From Rahnella bruchi (GTDB lineage: Bacteria > Pseudomonadota > Gammaproteobacteria > Enterobacterales > Enterobacteriaceae): DNA of 64,000 nucleotides. The stretch is taken from contig NZ_QZWI01000001.1 in NCBI RefSeq assembly GCF_003614975.1, positions 806,001 to 870,000 on the forward strand, read 5' to 3'. Below are positions 29,179 to 39,194 of this stretch, one piece after another. Below the pieces are notes generated by a model. The model saw only the letters and a list, made by a program, of their open reading frames with translations. It made no database searches and was not told the DNA's origin. The first letter of the stretch is position 1. Each line of letters begins with the position of its first letter. Made by a program: the position numbers and the translations under genes.

Positions 29179-30483
29179 TTATGCAGGTTGAGTCTGGTTC
29201 ATCAGCTCAGTAAAGGTAGTGGCTTTTTCAGTCACTTTCGCTTTAGACAACAGAGTTTCGACCGCTTGTTCTTCCAGAGCGACGTTACGCATGTTGTTCA
29301 TCAGCTCTTTGTTTTTGCTGTAGAACTCAACAACTTCTTGTGGATCTTCGTACGCAGAAGCCATTTCTTCGATCAACGCTTTAACGCGATCTTCGTCAGC
29401 TTTCAGTTCGTGCTGGCTGATCACTTCGCCCAGCAGCAGACCGACAACAACGCGACGTTTAGCTTGCTCTTCGAACAACTCACGTGGCAGTTCCAGCGCT
29501 TGTTTCTCGTTGCCGCCGAAACGTTGTGCAGCCTGACGACGCAGAACATCTACTTCGCCGTCGATCAGTGCAGCTGGCACGTCGATGTCGTTAGCGCTGA
29601 CCAGACCGTCGATTGCCTGAGTTTTGATGCGGTTACGAACTGCACCTTTCAGCTCGCGTTCCATGTTTTTACGCACTTCAGCACGCAGACCTTCAACAGA
29701 ACCATCAGCCACGCCGAAACGTTTGATGAATTCTGGCGTCAGTTCTGGCAGTTCGCGCTCTTCAACTTTCTTCAGAGTGATAACGAACTTAGCTGCTTTA
29801 CCTTTCAGGTTTTCAGCGTGGTAATCTTCCGGGAAGTTCACGTCGATTGTGAATTCTTCACCCGCTTTATGACCGACCAGACCTTCTTCGAAGCCTGGGA
29901 TCATGCGGCCCTGGCCCATAGCCAGTACGAAATCAGAGGCTTTGCCGCCTTCGAAATCTTCACCGTCGATAGAACCGGAGAAATCAACCGTTACGCGATC
30001 TTCAGCAGTGACTGCAGCGTCAGTTTCTTTCCAGTCAGCTTGTTGCTTACGCAGAGTTTCCAGCATGGTATCAACATCAGCGTCGTTAACTTCAACAACA
30101 GGTTTTTCAACTTCGATGTTTTCCAGATCTTTCAGCTCAACTTCCGGGTACACTTCGAATTCTACGGAGAAATTGAAGTCTTCACCTTGCTTGTACTCAC
30201 CAGGGATGTAGTTAGGTGCGCCAGCCGGATTGATTTTTTCTTTGATGATCGCATCAACGAAATTGCGTTGCATCAGATCACCCAGCACGTCCTGACGTAC
30301 TGACGCGCCGTAACGCTGTTCGATGATGTGGCTTGGTACTTTGCCTTTACGGAAGCCGTCAATACGTACTTTTTTAGAGACGTTGATCAGTTCACTGCTC
30401 ACTGCTTTTTCAATGCTTTCAGCAGGAACAGTAATCGTTACGCGGCGCCCAAGGCCTTGAGTGGTTTCAACAGAAACTTGCAT
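29179..30483 (-). CDS. tig: Trigger factor
   Basis: Trigger factor is the ribosome-bound chaperone with prolyl isomerase activity that meets nascent chains at the tunnel exit. The 434-residue protein has the ribosome-binding motif GFRKGKVP at 43-50, the FKBP-like isomerase domain at about 155-240 ([20 protein letters not shown]) and a helical C-terminal chaperone domain. Length is two residues more than E. coli. The gene has its own promoter and a leader of roughly 180 bases with strong RNA structure. It lies between bolA and clpP as in E. coli. Confidence 0.97.
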   Translation of the reverse strand: MQVSVETTQGLGRRVTITVPAESIEKAVSSELINVSKKVRIDGFRKGKVPSHIIEQRYGASVRQDVLGDLMQRNFVDAIIKEKINPAGAPNYIPGEYKQGEDFNFSVEFEVYPEVELKDLENIEVEKPVVEVNDADVDTMLETLRKQQADWKETDAAVTAEDRVTVDFSGSIDGEDFEGGKASDFVLAMGQGRMIPGFEEGLVGHKAGEEFTIDVNFPEDYHAENLKGKAAKFVITLKKVEERELPELTPEFIKRFGVADGSVEGLRAEVRKNMERELKGAVRNRIKTQAIDGLVSANDIDVPAALIDGEVDVLRRQAAQRFGGNEKQALELPRELFEEQAKRRVVVGLLLGEVISQHELKADEDRVKALIEEMASAYEDPQEVVEFYSKNKELMNNMRNVALEEQAVETLLSKAKVTEKATTFTELMNQTQPA

Positions 30484-30524
30484 CTTGTTACCTCAAAAAA
30501 AAATCACAGTGCTCGGTCAACTCC

Positions 30525-30587
30525 AGAAGTCGTTCTCAAGATGAGAAGCAGCATCGAGTGCGCGAACTTACCTTGAAAACGACTTCT
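30525..30587 (-). repeat. Long inverted repeat in the tig mRNA leader
   Basis: AGAAGTCGTTCTCAAG at 30525-30540 pairs with CTTGAAAACGACTTCT at 30572-30587: 15 pairs with one mismatch, around a 31-base loop. It starts about 40 bases upstream of the tig start codon in the transcribed leader, so it could act as a regulatory RNA structure. Confidence 0.65.
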
Positions 30588-30668
30588 AAGAACCGGGACA
30601 GTTCTGTATCAGAACGTAGCCCTGTATTCGAGAGCGTCCGAAACCATTCCGGAAAAATTAGACGCGAC

Positions 30669-30697
30669 ATTATAGCGACGCAGACGCATTGAGTCGA
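30669..30697 (-). promoter_or_regulatory. Sigma-70 promoter of tig
   Basis: The minus strand has TCGACT, a 17-base spacer and a perfect TATAAT. Transcription would begin near 30662, giving a leader of about 180 bases. Confidence 0.75.
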
Positions 30698-30800
30698 GGA
30701 CGGTATCTGTTACGCGGGAGGAAACTCACACGGGAATCGATCCTTCGAAAAAAGCGGTCATTGCAATGGCATTTCACCTTGCCGTCTGTCCGTCAGAAGA

Positions 30801-30825
30801 AAAACAAAAACGGCCCGCGGGCCGT
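30801..30825 (-). terminator. Rho-independent terminator of bolA
   Basis: ACGGCCCGCGGGCCGT is a perfect palindrome; on the minus strand it is followed by TTTTTGTTTTTC. It lies about 105 bases past the bolA stop. Confidence 0.8.
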
Positions 30826-30929
30826 TTCTTGAAATTCGCATCTACTAATACCGCATCTGACAAGGAAAGTTCCAGTCTTACCGTCTCAAACACCGATATT
30901 TATGCCTTTTGTGAATCAAATCGTGATGA

Positions 30930-31244
30930 TTACGCCATTGTTCCTGCACCGCGACAAGGCGGAGAAGCGGGAACCGTATCCTGCAAACCTTCCCATTCTT
31001 TCAGGGTATAGGTATGGAGTGCCAGAGCATGAACGCTGCCCGCCAGCTCTTCGGTTAGTCTTCCATAGATTGCACGATGACGCGCCAGGAAGCGCTCGCC
31101 GATAAACTTATCGGACACCATCACAACTTTAAAATGGCTCTCGGAGCCTGCCGGGACATTATGACGATAACTTTCGTCAGTCACTTCCAGAAACGCAGGT
31201 TCGAATGCTTCAACTAATTTTGCTTCTATTTGCTCACGAATCAT
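30930..31244 (-). CDS. bolA: Transcriptional regulator BolA
   Basis: BolA is a small stress- and stationary-phase-induced protein of 104 residues. It affects cell shape and biofilm, binds DNA, and forms Fe-S complexes with monothiol glutaredoxins. The conserved core is [21 protein letters not shown] and the family's histidines are present (H29, H36, H55 region). The ATG at 31244 ([16 protein letters not shown]) matches the family and follows AAGGAG by six bases; a longer reading from 31265 is not conserved. The tail after [10 protein letters not shown] is alanine-, proline- and glycine-rich. It is divergent from yajG. Confidence 0.94.
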   Translation of the reverse strand: MIREQIEAKLVEAFEPAFLEVTDESYRHNVPAGSESHFKVVMVSDKFIGERFLARHRAIYGRLTEELAGSVHALALHTYTLKEWEGLQDTVPASPPCRGAGTMA

Positions 31245-31591
31245 AGCAATCTCCTTACACCGCATCAGCTGAGAACTGCGTCTGTCTGGCTCACCGTTCT
31301 ACTAAACTCCCTACTTTCCACACTGACTACTCTTAAATAATAGGCTGCTTTGCGGCTTCTACGTTAATCACATAAAAAAATTTATGCGATTGATTGATAA
31401 AATTAGCGCTCAGTTTGTCAAACAAATTGCGGCTTCGCCACGTAGTCAGTGCTTCACCTGCTGATCTGATGAAAAAAAAGGCAGAAAAAACACTTTTCCG
31501 GATTGTTGGGACTTCCACCAGCAATTGGCAATGTTATGATGTCGGCAAATTTTTTGAGCACTATTCCCTTATAAATATTGAGAAAACACAC
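31245..31591. other. Divergent regulatory region bolA-yajG
   Basis: This 347-base gap separates the divergent bolA and yajG genes. It presumably holds the bolA promoters, one of which is of the gearbox type under RpoS in E. coli; a minus-strand CCTATTATTTAAG near 31336 could be a -10 element. For yajG, a TTATGAT near 31534 could serve as a -10. I see no gene, repeat or terminator here. Confidence 0.4.
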
Positions 31592-32170
31592 ATGTTAAAG
31601 AAAATCATTTTCCCTGTTCTGGCTATGCTGATGCTGGCCGGTTGCGCCACCAGCACTAACACGCTGGACGTTTCCCCGAAAATTGTTCTGCCTTCACAGG
31701 ATCCTACCCTTCAGGGCATTACCATCAGTATTAACGGTGCTGACCAGCGTCAGGATCAGGCATTGGCGAAGGTTAACCGTGATGGTCAGCTGATTTCGCT
31801 GACACCTTCCCGTGATCTGCGCTTCCTGTTGCAGGAATCCCTGGAGAAACAAATGACGGCCCGTGGTTATATGGTCGGCGCTGACGGGGCGGTAGATCTG
31901 CAAATCGTCGTGAACAATCTGTATGCCGATGTTCAGGAGGGTAACCTGCGTTACAACATCACCACCAAAGCAGACATCTCTATCATTGCTACCGCGAAAA
32001 ACGGCAGCAAGCAGACGAAAAACTACCGCTCGACGTACAACGTTCAGGGCGCACTGTCTGCGACTAACGCGAAAATCACCAACGCGGTTAACACTACTCT
32101 TGGCGATGTCATCAGCGACATGGCTTCAGACACCAGCATCAGCGACTTCATCAAAGCCAACGCACGATAA
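31592..32170 (+). CDS. yajG: YajG family lipoprotein
   Basis: This 192-residue protein is a predicted lipoprotein with the lipobox LAGC and lipidated C18 (MLKKIIFPVLAMLMLAGCAT). The remaining domain includes LRFLLQESLEKQMTARGYMV and a C-terminal ISDMASDTSISDFIKANA, typical of YajG. Function is unknown, though its neighbour ampG imports peptidoglycan fragments. The ATG at 31592 was chosen because it begins the signal peptide; an earlier in-frame start at 31394 would add 66 residues of untypical sequence across the promoter region. In E. coli it directly precedes ampG; here the gap is 146 bases. Confidence 0.92.
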   Translation: MLKKIIFPVLAMLMLAGCATSTNTLDVSPKIVLPSQDPTLQGITISINGADQRQDQALAKVNRDGQLISLTPSRDLRFLLQESLEKQMTARGYMVGADGAVDLQIVVNNLYADVQEGNLRYNITTKADISIIATAKNGSKQTKNYRSTYNVQGALSATNAKITNAVNTTLGDVISDMASDTSISDFIKANAR

Positions 32171-32193
32171 GTTTCTGCTGTAAGAGTGATTAC

Positions 32194-32218
32194 TTCTGCC
32201 CGGCTTGTCCGGGCAGAA
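32194..32218 (+). terminator. Inverted repeat after yajG
   Basis: TTCTGCCCGG pairs with CCGGGCAGAA around a five-base loop, 23 bases after the yajG stop. The following TGCTTTCTG is a poor T-tract, so yajG-ampG readthrough is likely to be partial. Confidence 0.55.
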
Positions 32219-32316
32219 TGCTTTCTGAGGCAAGTGATTGTCTTTTCCGATAAGCATTCCTTCCTTTATTATGCATATGCGCCACTCTCTCACCGGTTCG
32301 CAGGAACAGAATTTTA

Positions 32317-33795
32317 ATGAAAGGTCAGTACTTCAAGATTTTCACCCAGCGTAATACCCTCATTTTGCTGCTTCTGGGGTTTGCTTCCGGCTTGCCACTG
32401 GCGCTGACATCCGGCACGTTGCAGGCCTGGATGACAGTGGAAAACGTCGATCTGAAAACGATCGGGATATTCTCTCTGGTCGGCCAGGCTTACGTTTTTA
32501 AATTCCTGTGGTCACCGATGATGGACCGTTACACGCCCTCTTTCCTCGGGCGCCGACGTGGCTGGCTGATACTGACGCAACTTCTGCTGGTGGTGGCGAT
32601 TTTCGCAATGGGATTTATGGATCCCTCGAAAGATTTATTCTGGCTGGCGTCGCTGGCGGTGCTGATTGCCTTCGCCTCGGCGTCTCAGGACATCGTATTC
32701 GACGCCTATAAAACCGATTTATTGCCACCGGAAGAGCGCGGGAACGGCGCGGCAGTATCCGTACTGGGCTACCGGCTGGCAATGCTGGTTTCCGGCGGTC
32801 TGGCATTATGGCTGGCGGATCGTTATCTCGGCTGGCAGCACATGTACTGGCTGATGGCAGGTCTGATGTTCATTGGCGTCATTGCCACTCTGCTGTCGCC
32901 GGAGCCTGAAAACTCGCAACCGGCACCGCGCACTATCGAAATGGCCGTGGTCGCGCCGCTGAAAGACTTTTTTGGCCGTAACAATGCCTGGCTGATTTTG
33001 TTGCTCATCGTGATGTACAAAATGGGCGATGCTTTCGCAGGCAGCCTGAGCACCACATTTCTAATCCGCGGCGTCGGATTTGATGCCGGGGAGGTCGGGC
33101 TGGTAAACAAAACCCTCGGCCTGACCGCCACTATTTTCGGCGCACTGTTTGGCGGGATGCTGATGCAGCGTCTGAGCCTGTTCCGTGCGCTTATGTTGTT
33201 CGGCATTTTGCAGGGCATATCAAACGCCGGCTACTGGGTCCTTGCCGTTACAGATAAAGATTTGATCACCATGGGCACGGCGATTTTCTTCGAAAATCTG
33301 TGCGGAGGTATGGGAACAGCCGCCTTTGTCGCGCTTTTAATGACTTTGTGTAACCGCTCGTTCTCGGCCACCCAGTTTGCTTTGCTCTCAGCCTTGTCTG
33401 CCGTGGGCCGCGTATATGTCGGGCCCATTGCCGGCTGGTTTGTGGAAGCCTACGGCTGGCCGTGGTTTTATCTTTTCTCAATTGTGGCGGCGGTTCCCGG
33501 TCTGCTGCTGCTGGCCGTTTGCCGACAGACACTGGAATACACGCAAAATACCGACAGTTTCCTGCCACGTGTTCACTTTGCAAAATCCTACCGCTGGGCA
33601 CTGCGTTGCCTGCTGGCGGGAAGTGTGCTGCTGATCCTCTGGGTGATCACGCTGATTGCAGACAGTGCAGGCTGGGCGTCGTGGCAAGCTCTGGCGACAA
33701 TATTGCTGGAAACAGGGGCCATCATTTGCCTGACTGGTGTTATTTTAGGCAGTTTGCTCGACTTTTTATCTCTGCGTCGCACCGCACGTTCATGA
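32317..33795 (+). CDS. ampG: Muropeptide permease AmpG
   Basis: AmpG is the inner-membrane MFS permease that imports anhydro-muropeptides (GlcNAc-anhMurNAc peptides) for peptidoglycan recycling. Its activity is needed for AmpR-dependent beta-lactamase induction. The 492-residue protein has about 14 hydrophobic segments and the typical N-terminal LLLLGFASGLPLALTSGTLQ, followed by FLWSPMMDRYTPSFLGRRRG and SQDIVFDAYKTDLL motifs. Length matches E. coli (491). It follows yajG in the same direction. The start ATG at 32317 has GGAAC nearby, a modest ribosome binding site. Confidence 0.95.
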   Translation: MKGQYFKIFTQRNTLILLLLGFASGLPLALTSGTLQAWMTVENVDLKTIGIFSLVGQAYVFKFLWSPMMDRYTPSFLGRRRGWLILTQLLLVVAIFAMGFMDPSKDLFWLASLAVLIAFASASQDIVFDAYKTDLLPPEERGNGAAVSVLGYRLAMLVSGGLALWLADRYLGWQHMYWLMAGLMFIGVIATLLSPEPENSQPAPRTIEMAVVAPLKDFFGRNNAWLILLLIVMYKMGDAFAGSLSTTFLIRGVGFDAGEVGLVNKTLGLTATIFGALFGGMLMQRLSLFRALMLFGILQGISNAGYWVLAVTDKDLITMGTAIFFENLCGGMGTAAFVALLMTLCNRSFSATQFALLSALSAVGRVYVGPIAGWFVEAYGWPWFYLFSIVAAVPGLLLLAVCRQTLEYTQNTDSFLPRVHFAKSYRWALRCLLAGSVLLILWVITLIADSAGWASWQALATILLETGAIICLTGVILGSLLDFLSLRRTARS

Positions 33796-33940
33796 TTTAA
33801 CGCCATTCATATGAAAATGAGTGGCGCATTTCATTTAACAACTGATCAATAAACATCACTCAATAATTTAAATTCAGAAAAAAGAATATTTCGCTGGATA
33901 ATTTTTCTCGCTCGCTTTTTGTTGATTTTATTTCACTCGT

Positions 33941-33970
33941 TTTAAACATTAATTTAACATTAATTAAACC
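33941..33970 (-). promoter_or_regulatory. Possible ArcA-binding region upstream of cyo
   Basis: The minus strand contains TTAATGTTAAATTAATGTTT, with two TGTT[A/T]A elements spaced about ten bases apart, as in ArcA boxes. ArcA repression of cyo without oxygen is established in E. coli. The match is in AT-rich DNA, so chance is possible. Confidence 0.4.
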
Positions 33971-34078
33971 TATCGATCAGATAATGGCCCGCAATAATAA
34001 TGGGAAAATCTGTCACCCCTTGTTTTTCATCACTATAGGAAAAAATCCATACGCAACATATTGTTGCCCAATGTAAAT

Positions 34079-34095
34079 TGTCACGATCCGTGACA
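34079..34095. promoter_or_regulatory. Perfect inverted repeat upstream of the cyo promoter
   Basis: TGTCACG and CGTGACA are perfect seven-base arms separated by ATC. It directly adjoins the CRP-like site and is placed about 80 bases upstream of the predicted transcription start. The cognate regulator is not recognised. Confidence 0.45.
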
Positions 34096-34097
34096 TG

Positions 34098-34113
34098 TGT
34101 GACTGCGTTAACA
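34098..34113 (+). promoter_or_regulatory. Candidate CRP site of the cyo operon
   Basis: TGTGA, six bases, TAACA: one perfect and one near-perfect half of the CRP consensus. Its centre is about 60 bases upstream of the predicted start, the classical class I position. Catabolite control of cyo is reported for E. coli. Confidence 0.5.
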
Positions 34114-34131
34114 TAAAGTGTCAACAGCGCC

Positions 34132-34159
34132 TTGACACTTGTTTAAGCGTGTTTACAGT
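34132..34159 (+). promoter_or_regulatory. Promoter of cyoABCDE
   Basis: TTGACA, a 16-base spacer, then TACAGT. The -35 element is perfect and the -10 modest. Transcription would begin near 34166, about 64 bases before the cyoA start. Confidence 0.65.
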
Positions 34160-34229
34160 CCTGCAACCTTCCCGTAAAATGCCCGCACACCTGAAGCGAC
34201 AATAGAGCCCTAGTTATTGAGGTCGTTAG

Positions 34230-35189
34230 ATGAGACTTAAGAAATACAATAAAAGTATTGGGATGTTGTCCTTATTTGCCTCCGCGTTATTGTTGAGCGG
34301 TTGCAATACGGCATTGATGGATCCCAAGGGAGCAATTGGACTCGAGCAGAGAACGCTGATTTTAACCGCTATCGGTTTAATGCTGATCGTTGTTATACCA
34401 GTTATTATCATGGCGTTTGTCTTTGCGTGGAAGTATCGTGCTTCCAACACAAAAGCAAAATACAGTCCTGATTGGTCCCACTCCAACAAAATTGAAGCCG
34501 TCGTTTGGACAGTTCCAATTATTATCATTGCCATTCTGGCAACGATTACCTGGAAAACCACCCACTCGCTTGATCCGTTCAAGCCAATCGTGTCTGACGA
34601 AAAACCGATGACGGTTGAAGTCGTTTCTCTGGACTGGAAATGGTTGTTCATTTATCCGGAACAGGGCATCGCTACCGTTAACGAACTCGTCATTCCTAAA
34701 GATGTGCCGGTTCAGTTCAAAGTCACTTCTGACTCTGTGATGAACTCGTTCTTTATTCCTCAGTTAGGCGGGCAGATTTATGCGATGGCCGGTATGCAGA
34801 CTCAGTTGCACTTGATTGCAAATGAAGCGGGTACCTATAAGGGCATCTCAGCAAGCTTCAGCGGCCGCGGCTTCTCTGGCATGAAGTTCAACACGATTGC
34901 GACGCCAACCCGTGCCGATTTCGACACCTGGGTAGCGAAAGTGAAAAGCGCACCGAACCAACTGGCAACCACTGATGACTTCAACAAACTGGCAGCACAG
35001 AGTATCGACAACCCGGTCGAATACTTCTCTGTTGCAAAACCAGGTTTGTTCAAAGAAATCATTGGCAAATACTCCATGCATGACATGAAGGCAGCGCCAG
35101 AAGGTCACACCATGCCAATGCCAGCCGGCAGTGACATGAAAGGCATGGATATGGGTGGACAGTCTCACGCAGCCGGAGCCGAGGAATAA
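34230..35189 (+). CDS. cyoA: Cytochrome bo3 ubiquinol oxidase subunit II
   Basis: CyoA is subunit II of the proton-pumping quinol oxidase that ends the aerobic chain. The 319-residue precursor is a lipoprotein (lipobox LLSGC, C25), followed by two membrane helices (about 45-65 and 88-108) and a periplasmic cupredoxin domain. That domain includes [20 protein letters not shown] but lacks the CuA ligands, as expected for quinol oxidases. The tail is methionine- and histidine-rich ([19 protein letters not shown]), a feature I see but cannot assign. It is the first of five tightly spaced genes; cyoB follows by three bases. Confidence 0.96.
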   Translation: MRLKKYNKSIGMLSLFASALLLSGCNTALMDPKGAIGLEQRTLILTAIGLMLIVVIPVIIMAFVFAWKYRASNTKAKYSPDWSHSNKIEAVVWTVPIIIIAILATITWKTTHSLDPFKPIVSDEKPMTVEVVSLDWKWLFIYPEQGIATVNELVIPKDVPVQFKVTSDSVMNSFFIPQLGGQIYAMAGMQTQLHLIANEAGTYKGISASFSGRGFSGMKFNTIATPTRADFDTWVAKVKSAPNQLATTDDFNKLAAQSIDNPVEYFSVAKPGLFKEIIGKYSMHDMKAAPEGHTMPMPAGSDMKGMDMGGQSHAAGAEE

Positions 35190-35192
35190 ACG

Positions 35193-37184
35193 ATGTTCGG
35201 AAAATTAACGCTTGATTCGGTTCCGTATCATGAACCGATTATCATGGTCACAGTTGCCGCGATTATCATCGGTGGCCTGGCAGTAGTTGCCGGCATCACC
35301 TATTTCGGTAAGTGGAAGTATCTGTGGTCCGAGTGGCTGACCTCCGTCGACCACAAAAAATTAGGTATCATGTATATCATTCTGGCCTTCGTCATGCTGT
35401 TGCGTGGCTTTGCCGATGCCATCATGATGCGTAGCCAGCAGGTTCTTGCTTCCGCAGGCGAACCGGGCTTCCTGCCCCCTCATCACTACGACCAAATCTT
35501 TACCGCGCATGGCGTAATCATGATCTTCTTCATGGCGATGCCTTTCGTAATCGGTCTGATGAACGTGGTTGTTCCTTTGCAAATCGGTGCGCGCGACGTT
35601 GCGTTCCCGTTCCTGAACAACGTGAGCTTCTGGTTTACCGCCGCTGCTGTCGTGCTTATCAACATCTCTCTGGGTGTCGGTGAGTTCGCACAAACCGGTT
35701 GGTTGGCCTATCCGCCACTGTCAGGTAAGGAATACAGTCCGGGGGTCGGGGTAGATTACTGGATCTGGAGTCTCCAGATATCCGGTATTGGTACCTTGCT
35801 GACCGGTGTTAACTTCTTTGCGACCATCCTGAAGATGCGCGCACCTGGTATGCCGCTGATGAAAATGCCGGTATTTACCTGGGCCGCACTGTGCACCAAC
35901 GTGTTGATTATCGTGTCCTTCCCGATTCTGACCGTGACCATTGCACTGCTGACTTTAGACCGTTATCTGGGCACCCATTTCTTCACGAATGATATGGGCG
36001 GCAACATGATGATGTACATCAACCTGATTTGGGCCTGGGGCCATCCGGAAGTGTACATTTTGGTTCTGCCAGTATTTGGTGTGTTCTCGGAAGTTACCGC
36101 AACCTTCTCCAAAAAACGTCTGTTCGGTTACACCTCGCTGGTATGGGCAACCATCGCCATCACCGTGTTGTCGTTCGTCGTTTGGCTGCACCACTTCTTC
36201 ACCATGGGTTCAGGCGCTAACGTCAATGCCTTCTTCGGCATCATGACGATGATCATTTCTATCCCGACTGGGGTAAAAATCTTCAACTGGCTGTTCACCA
36301 TGTATCAGGGCCGTATCACGCTCAATGCCGCGATGCTGTGGACCGTTGGCTTCATTGTCACCTTCTCTGTAGGTGGTATGACCGGCGTACTGCTGGCAGT
36401 TCCCGGTGCTGACTTCGTGCTGCACAACAGTCTGTTCCTGATTGCCCACTTCCATAACGTTATCATCGGTGGTGTGGTCTTCGGTTGCTTCGCAGGTCTG
36501 ACTTACTGGTTCCCTAAATCCTTCGGCTTCACGCTGAACGAAAAATGGGGTGTGCGTTCATTCTGGTTCTGGATCATCGGCTTCTTCGTTGCGTTCATGC
36601 CACTGTATGCACTGGGCTTCATGGGTATGACCCGTCGCGTCAGCCAGAATATCGATCCTGAGTTCCACCCGCTGCTGGTTGTTGCGGCATGCGGTGCAGC
36701 GCTGATTGCTATCGGTATCCTCTGCCAGCTGATCATGATCTTCGTCTCTGTTCGCGACCGCGACCAGAACCGTGATCTGACCGGTGACCCTTGGGGTGCT
36801 CGTACTCTAGAGTGGTCAACCTCTTCTCCTCCTCCGTTCTACAACTTCGCTATCGTGCCGCAAATTCACGACCGTGATGAGTTCTGGGACATGAAAGAGA
36901 AAGGTACCGCTTACAAACAGCCTGCTAAATATGAACCGATTCATATGCCACGTAACAGCGGCGCCGGTTTCATCATCGCTATGCTGAGTCTGGTTTGTGG
37001 TTTCGCATTAATCTGGGATATCTGGTGGCTGGCTGCAGTAACCTTCATTGCCCTGGCCGGGACCTGGATTGCGAAAAGCTTCGACGAAGATGTTGATTAC
37101 TACGTGCCAGTTGAAGAAGTGGAACGTATTGAAAACCAACATTATGAACAAATCCGTAAAGCAGGTGTGAAACATGGCAACTGA
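35193..37184 (+). CDS. cyoB: Cytochrome bo3 ubiquinol oxidase subunit I
   Basis: CyoB is the catalytic subunit that holds low-spin heme b, heme o3 and CuB and pumps protons across the inner membrane. The 663-residue protein has about 15 helices and the conserved heme-copper motif [19 protein letters not shown], which supplies a CuB histidine and the linked tyrosine. Further ligands are in WLHHFFTMG and, near the other end, in [11 protein letters not shown]. It overlaps cyoC by 11 bases. Length matches E. coli (663). Confidence 0.97.
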   Translation: MFGKLTLDSVPYHEPIIMVTVAAIIIGGLAVVAGITYFGKWKYLWSEWLTSVDHKKLGIMYIILAFVMLLRGFADAIMMRSQQVLASAGEPGFLPPHHYDQIFTAHGVIMIFFMAMPFVIGLMNVVVPLQIGARDVAFPFLNNVSFWFTAAAVVLINISLGVGEFAQTGWLAYPPLSGKEYSPGVGVDYWIWSLQISGIGTLLTGVNFFATILKMRAPGMPLMKMPVFTWAALCTNVLIIVSFPILTVTIALLTLDRYLGTHFFTNDMGGNMMMYINLIWAWGHPEVYILVLPVFGVFSEVTATFSKKRLFGYTSLVWATIAITVLSFVVWLHHFFTMGSGANVNAFFGIMTMIISIPTGVKIFNWLFTMYQGRITLNAAMLWTVGFIVTFSVGGMTGVLLAVPGADFVLHNSLFLIAHFHNVIIGGVVFGCFAGLTYWFPKSFGFTLNEKWGVRSFWFWIIGFFVAFMPLYALGFMGMTRRVSQNIDPEFHPLLVVAACGAALIAIGILCQLIMIFVSVRDRDQNRDLTGDPWGARTLEWSTSSPPPFYNFAIVPQIHDRDEFWDMKEKGTAYKQPAKYEPIHMPRNSGAGFIIAMLSLVCGFALIWDIWWLAAVTFIALAGTWIAKSFDEDVDYYVPVEEVERIENQHYEQIRKAGVKHGN

Positions 37185-37788
37185 TACTCTGACTCACCAC
37201 GATGAGGCCCATGCTGAGCATGGGCACCACGATGCAGGTGCAACCAAAGTCTTCGGCTTCTGGATCTACCTGATGAGTGACTGCATCCTGTTTGCGAGCC
37301 TGTTCGCAACGTATGCGGTACTGGTAAACGGGACCGCTGGCGGTCCCTCTGGTAAAGACATTTTTGAACTGCCGTTCGTGCTGGTAGAAACGTTCTGCCT
37401 GCTGTTCAGTAGTATCACTTACGGCTTTGCAATGCTGGCCATGAACAAGGGAAACACAGCTGGCGTTAAAGGCTGGTTGTTCCTGACATTCCTGTTCGGT
37501 TTAGGCTTCATCGGGATGGAACTCTATGAATTCCATCACCTGATTGCTGAAGGCTTTGGCCCGCAGCGCAGTGGTTTCCTGTCTGGCTTCTTTGCGCTGG
37601 TCGCGACCCATGGTCTGCACGTGACCTGTGGTCTGATTTGGATCCTGACCATGATGGTTCAGGTTTCTCGTCGCGGTCTGACTGAAGTTAACAAAACCCG
37701 TCTGATGTGTCTGAGCCTGTTCTGGCACTTCCTGGACGTGGTGTGGATCTGCGTGTTTACCGTTGTTTATCTGATGGGAGCGATGTAA
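37174..37788 (+). CDS. cyoC: Cytochrome bo3 ubiquinol oxidase subunit III
   Basis: CyoC is a non-catalytic five-helix subunit that supports assembly of the bo3 oxidase. The 204-residue protein equals the E. coli length and shows the subunit III sequence [20 protein letters not shown] followed by [20 protein letters not shown]. The N-terminus is histidine-rich ([15 protein letters not shown]). Its start lies within the cyoB reading frame, and its TAA shares a base with the cyoD ATG (TAATG), which indicates coupled translation. Confidence 0.96.
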   Translation: MATDTLTHHDEAHAEHGHHDAGATKVFGFWIYLMSDCILFASLFATYAVLVNGTAGGPSGKDIFELPFVLVETFCLLFSSITYGFAMLAMNKGNTAGVKGWLFLTFLFGLGFIGMELYEFHHLIAEGFGPQRSGFLSGFFALVATHGLHVTCGLIWILTMMVQVSRRGLTEVNKTRLMCLSLFWHFLDVVWICVFTVVYLMGAM

Positions 37789-38120
37789 TGAGTCATTCTG
37801 CTACTTCCCATGGTGGCGCAAGCCACGGCAGCCTGAAGTCATACGCTATTGGCTTCATCTTGTCGGTTATCCTGACGGTGATCCCGTTTGCCATGGTCAT
37901 GACCGACACGGCATCACATTCACTGATCCTGGGTACCGTGGTTGCCTCCGCAATCATCCAGATCGTTGTCCATCTGGTGTTCTTCCTGCACATGAATACG
38001 TCGTCGGAAGAGCGCTGGAACCTGGTGGCACTTCTGTTCACCGCTGTGATTATCTTTATCGTCGTTGTGGGCTCATTGTGGATTATGTATAACCTCAACC
38101 TCAATATGATGGTCAGTTAA
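37788..38120 (+). CDS. cyoD: Cytochrome bo3 ubiquinol oxidase subunit IV
   Basis: CyoD is the small three-helix subunit of the bo3 oxidase that aids CuB incorporation and assembly. The 110-residue protein starts [20 protein letters not shown] and includes [17 protein letters not shown], the conserved loop between helices. The ATG at 37788 overlaps the cyoC stop; an in-frame start further upstream, inside cyoC, is rejected because the product would not match the family. Confidence 0.96.
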   Translation: MSHSATSHGGASHGSLKSYAIGFILSVILTVIPFAMVMTDTASHSLILGTVVASAIIQIVVHLVFFLHMNTSSEERWNLVALLFTAVIIFIVVVGSLWIMYNLNLNMMVS

Positions 38121-38135
38121 AGAGCCGAGCTGCAC

Positions 38136-39023
38136 GTGATGATTAAGCAATACCTGCAAGTAACGAAACCAGGAATTATTTTCGGCAACTTAATTTCTGT
38201 CATCGGGGGATTCCTCCTTGCTGCCAAAGGCAGCATCGACTTCCCACTCTTTCTCGCCACTTTGGTGGGTGTTTCGCTGGTTGTCGCATCGGGTTGTGTA
38301 TTTAACAACTTTATTGACCGCGACATCGACCGGATCATGGAAAGAACGAAGAACCGGGTCCTGGTGAAAGGGCTTATTCCGCCGAAAACAAGCCTAGTTT
38401 ACGCGACCATTCTGGGTATTGCGGGCTTTGCGTTGTTGTATATCGGAGCAAATCCGCTGGCGATGTGGCTGGCAGTGATGGGCTTTGTGGTTTATGTCGG
38501 CGTTTACAGCCTGTACATGAAACGCAACTCGGTATACGGCACGTTGATCGGCAGCTTGTCTGGCGCAGCGCCACCGGTTATCGGTTACTGCGCCGTTTCA
38601 GGCCAGTTCGATACCGGTGCCCTGATCCTGCTTCTGATCTTCAGCCTGTGGCAGATGCCGCATTCGTACGCGATTGCCATCTTCCGCTTTAAAGATTATC
38701 AGGCAGCAGGCATCCCGGTTCTGCCAGTGGTGAAAGGCATCTCCGTCGCCAAGCATCATATTATCGTCTACATTCTGGCGTTTATGATTGCGACGCTGAT
38801 GCTGACCCTGAGCGGTTACGCAGGTTATAAATACCTGGTTGTTGCCGCCGCTGTCAGTATCTGGTGGCTGGGCATGGCACTGAAGGGTTACAAGACGGAA
38901 AACGACGTGGTGTGGGCGAGAAAACTGTTTGGTTTCTCCATCATCACCATCATGTCACTGAGCTTCATGATGTCCGTGGATTTTAATTCTGCACCGGCAT
39001 CGATGCTGACCTACGTTTGGTAA
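38136..39023 (+). CDS. cyoE: Protoheme IX farnesyltransferase
   Basis: CyoE is the inner-membrane prenyltransferase that adds a farnesyl group to heme b, giving heme o for the CyoB active site. The 295-residue protein is a UbiA-type enzyme with about nine helices and the first aspartate motif [20 protein letters not shown]. The conserved N-terminus is [24 protein letters not shown] at 38136 directly followed by ATG is taken as start, since E. coli CyoE also begins MM; the ATG at 38139 is an equal choice. It is the last gene of the operon and is followed by a strong terminator. Confidence 0.95.
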   Translation: MMIKQYLQVTKPGIIFGNLISVIGGFLLAAKGSIDFPLFLATLVGVSLVVASGCVFNNFIDRDIDRIMERTKNRVLVKGLIPPKTSLVYATILGIAGFALLYIGANPLAMWLAVMGFVVYVGVYSLYMKRNSVYGTLIGSLSGAAPPVIGYCAVSGQFDTGALILLLIFSLWQMPHSYAIAIFRFKDYQAAGIPVLPVVKGISVAKHHIIVYILAFMIATLMLTLSGYAGYKYLVVAAAVSIWWLGMALKGYKTENDVVWARKLFGFSIITIMSLSFMMSVDFNSAPASMLTYVW

Positions 39024-39058
39024 CACATAATTCAGTGTAATGCTCTGAAATCATAGCG

Positions 39059-39084
39059 AAAGGCCAGTAGCAATACTGGCCTTT
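39059..39084 (+). terminator. Rho-independent terminator of the cyo operon
   Basis: AAAGGCCAGTA pairs with TACTGGCCTTT around a four-base loop and is followed by TCTTTT. It is 36 bases past the cyoE stop. Confidence 0.9.
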
Positions 39085-39194
39085 TCTTTTGCTCTGTCTG
39101 TCAGGCAAATCCCGTAATATCTGTTAAAGATCCATCGTTTTACCCAGGCCGGCTTAATCATTAAACTGTCGGATTGTTATTTTGAGGTAGTAAT

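Larger units (their letters stand above)
30484..30929 (-). other. Structured leader and promoter region of tig
   Basis: This 446-base gap downstream of bolA holds the bolA terminator (30801-30825), a tig promoter (30669-30697) and a leader transcribed ahead of tig. The leader contains a palindrome at 30601-30615 (GTTCTGTATCAGAAC) and a long inverted repeat at 30525-30587. No open reading frame in it looks real. The ATG of tig follows a poor Shine-Dalgarno (GAGGTAACAAG) preceded by nine T residues. Confidence 0.6.
33796..34229. other. Regulatory region of the cyo operon
   Basis: This 434-base AT-rich gap between ampG and cyoA holds a weak hairpin after ampG (33801-33826), an ArcA-like AT-rich site near 33941-33970, a perfect inverted repeat at 34079-34095, a CRP-like site at 34098-34113 and the cyo promoter at 34132-34159. 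I found no gene in it. Confidence 0.55.

Noticed and set aside
29188-30303. 371-codon plus-strand frame opposite tig
   Set aside because: It mirrors the tig codons, is extremely rich in Phe and Asp, and lacks any family resemblance. The tig protein on the other strand is certain.
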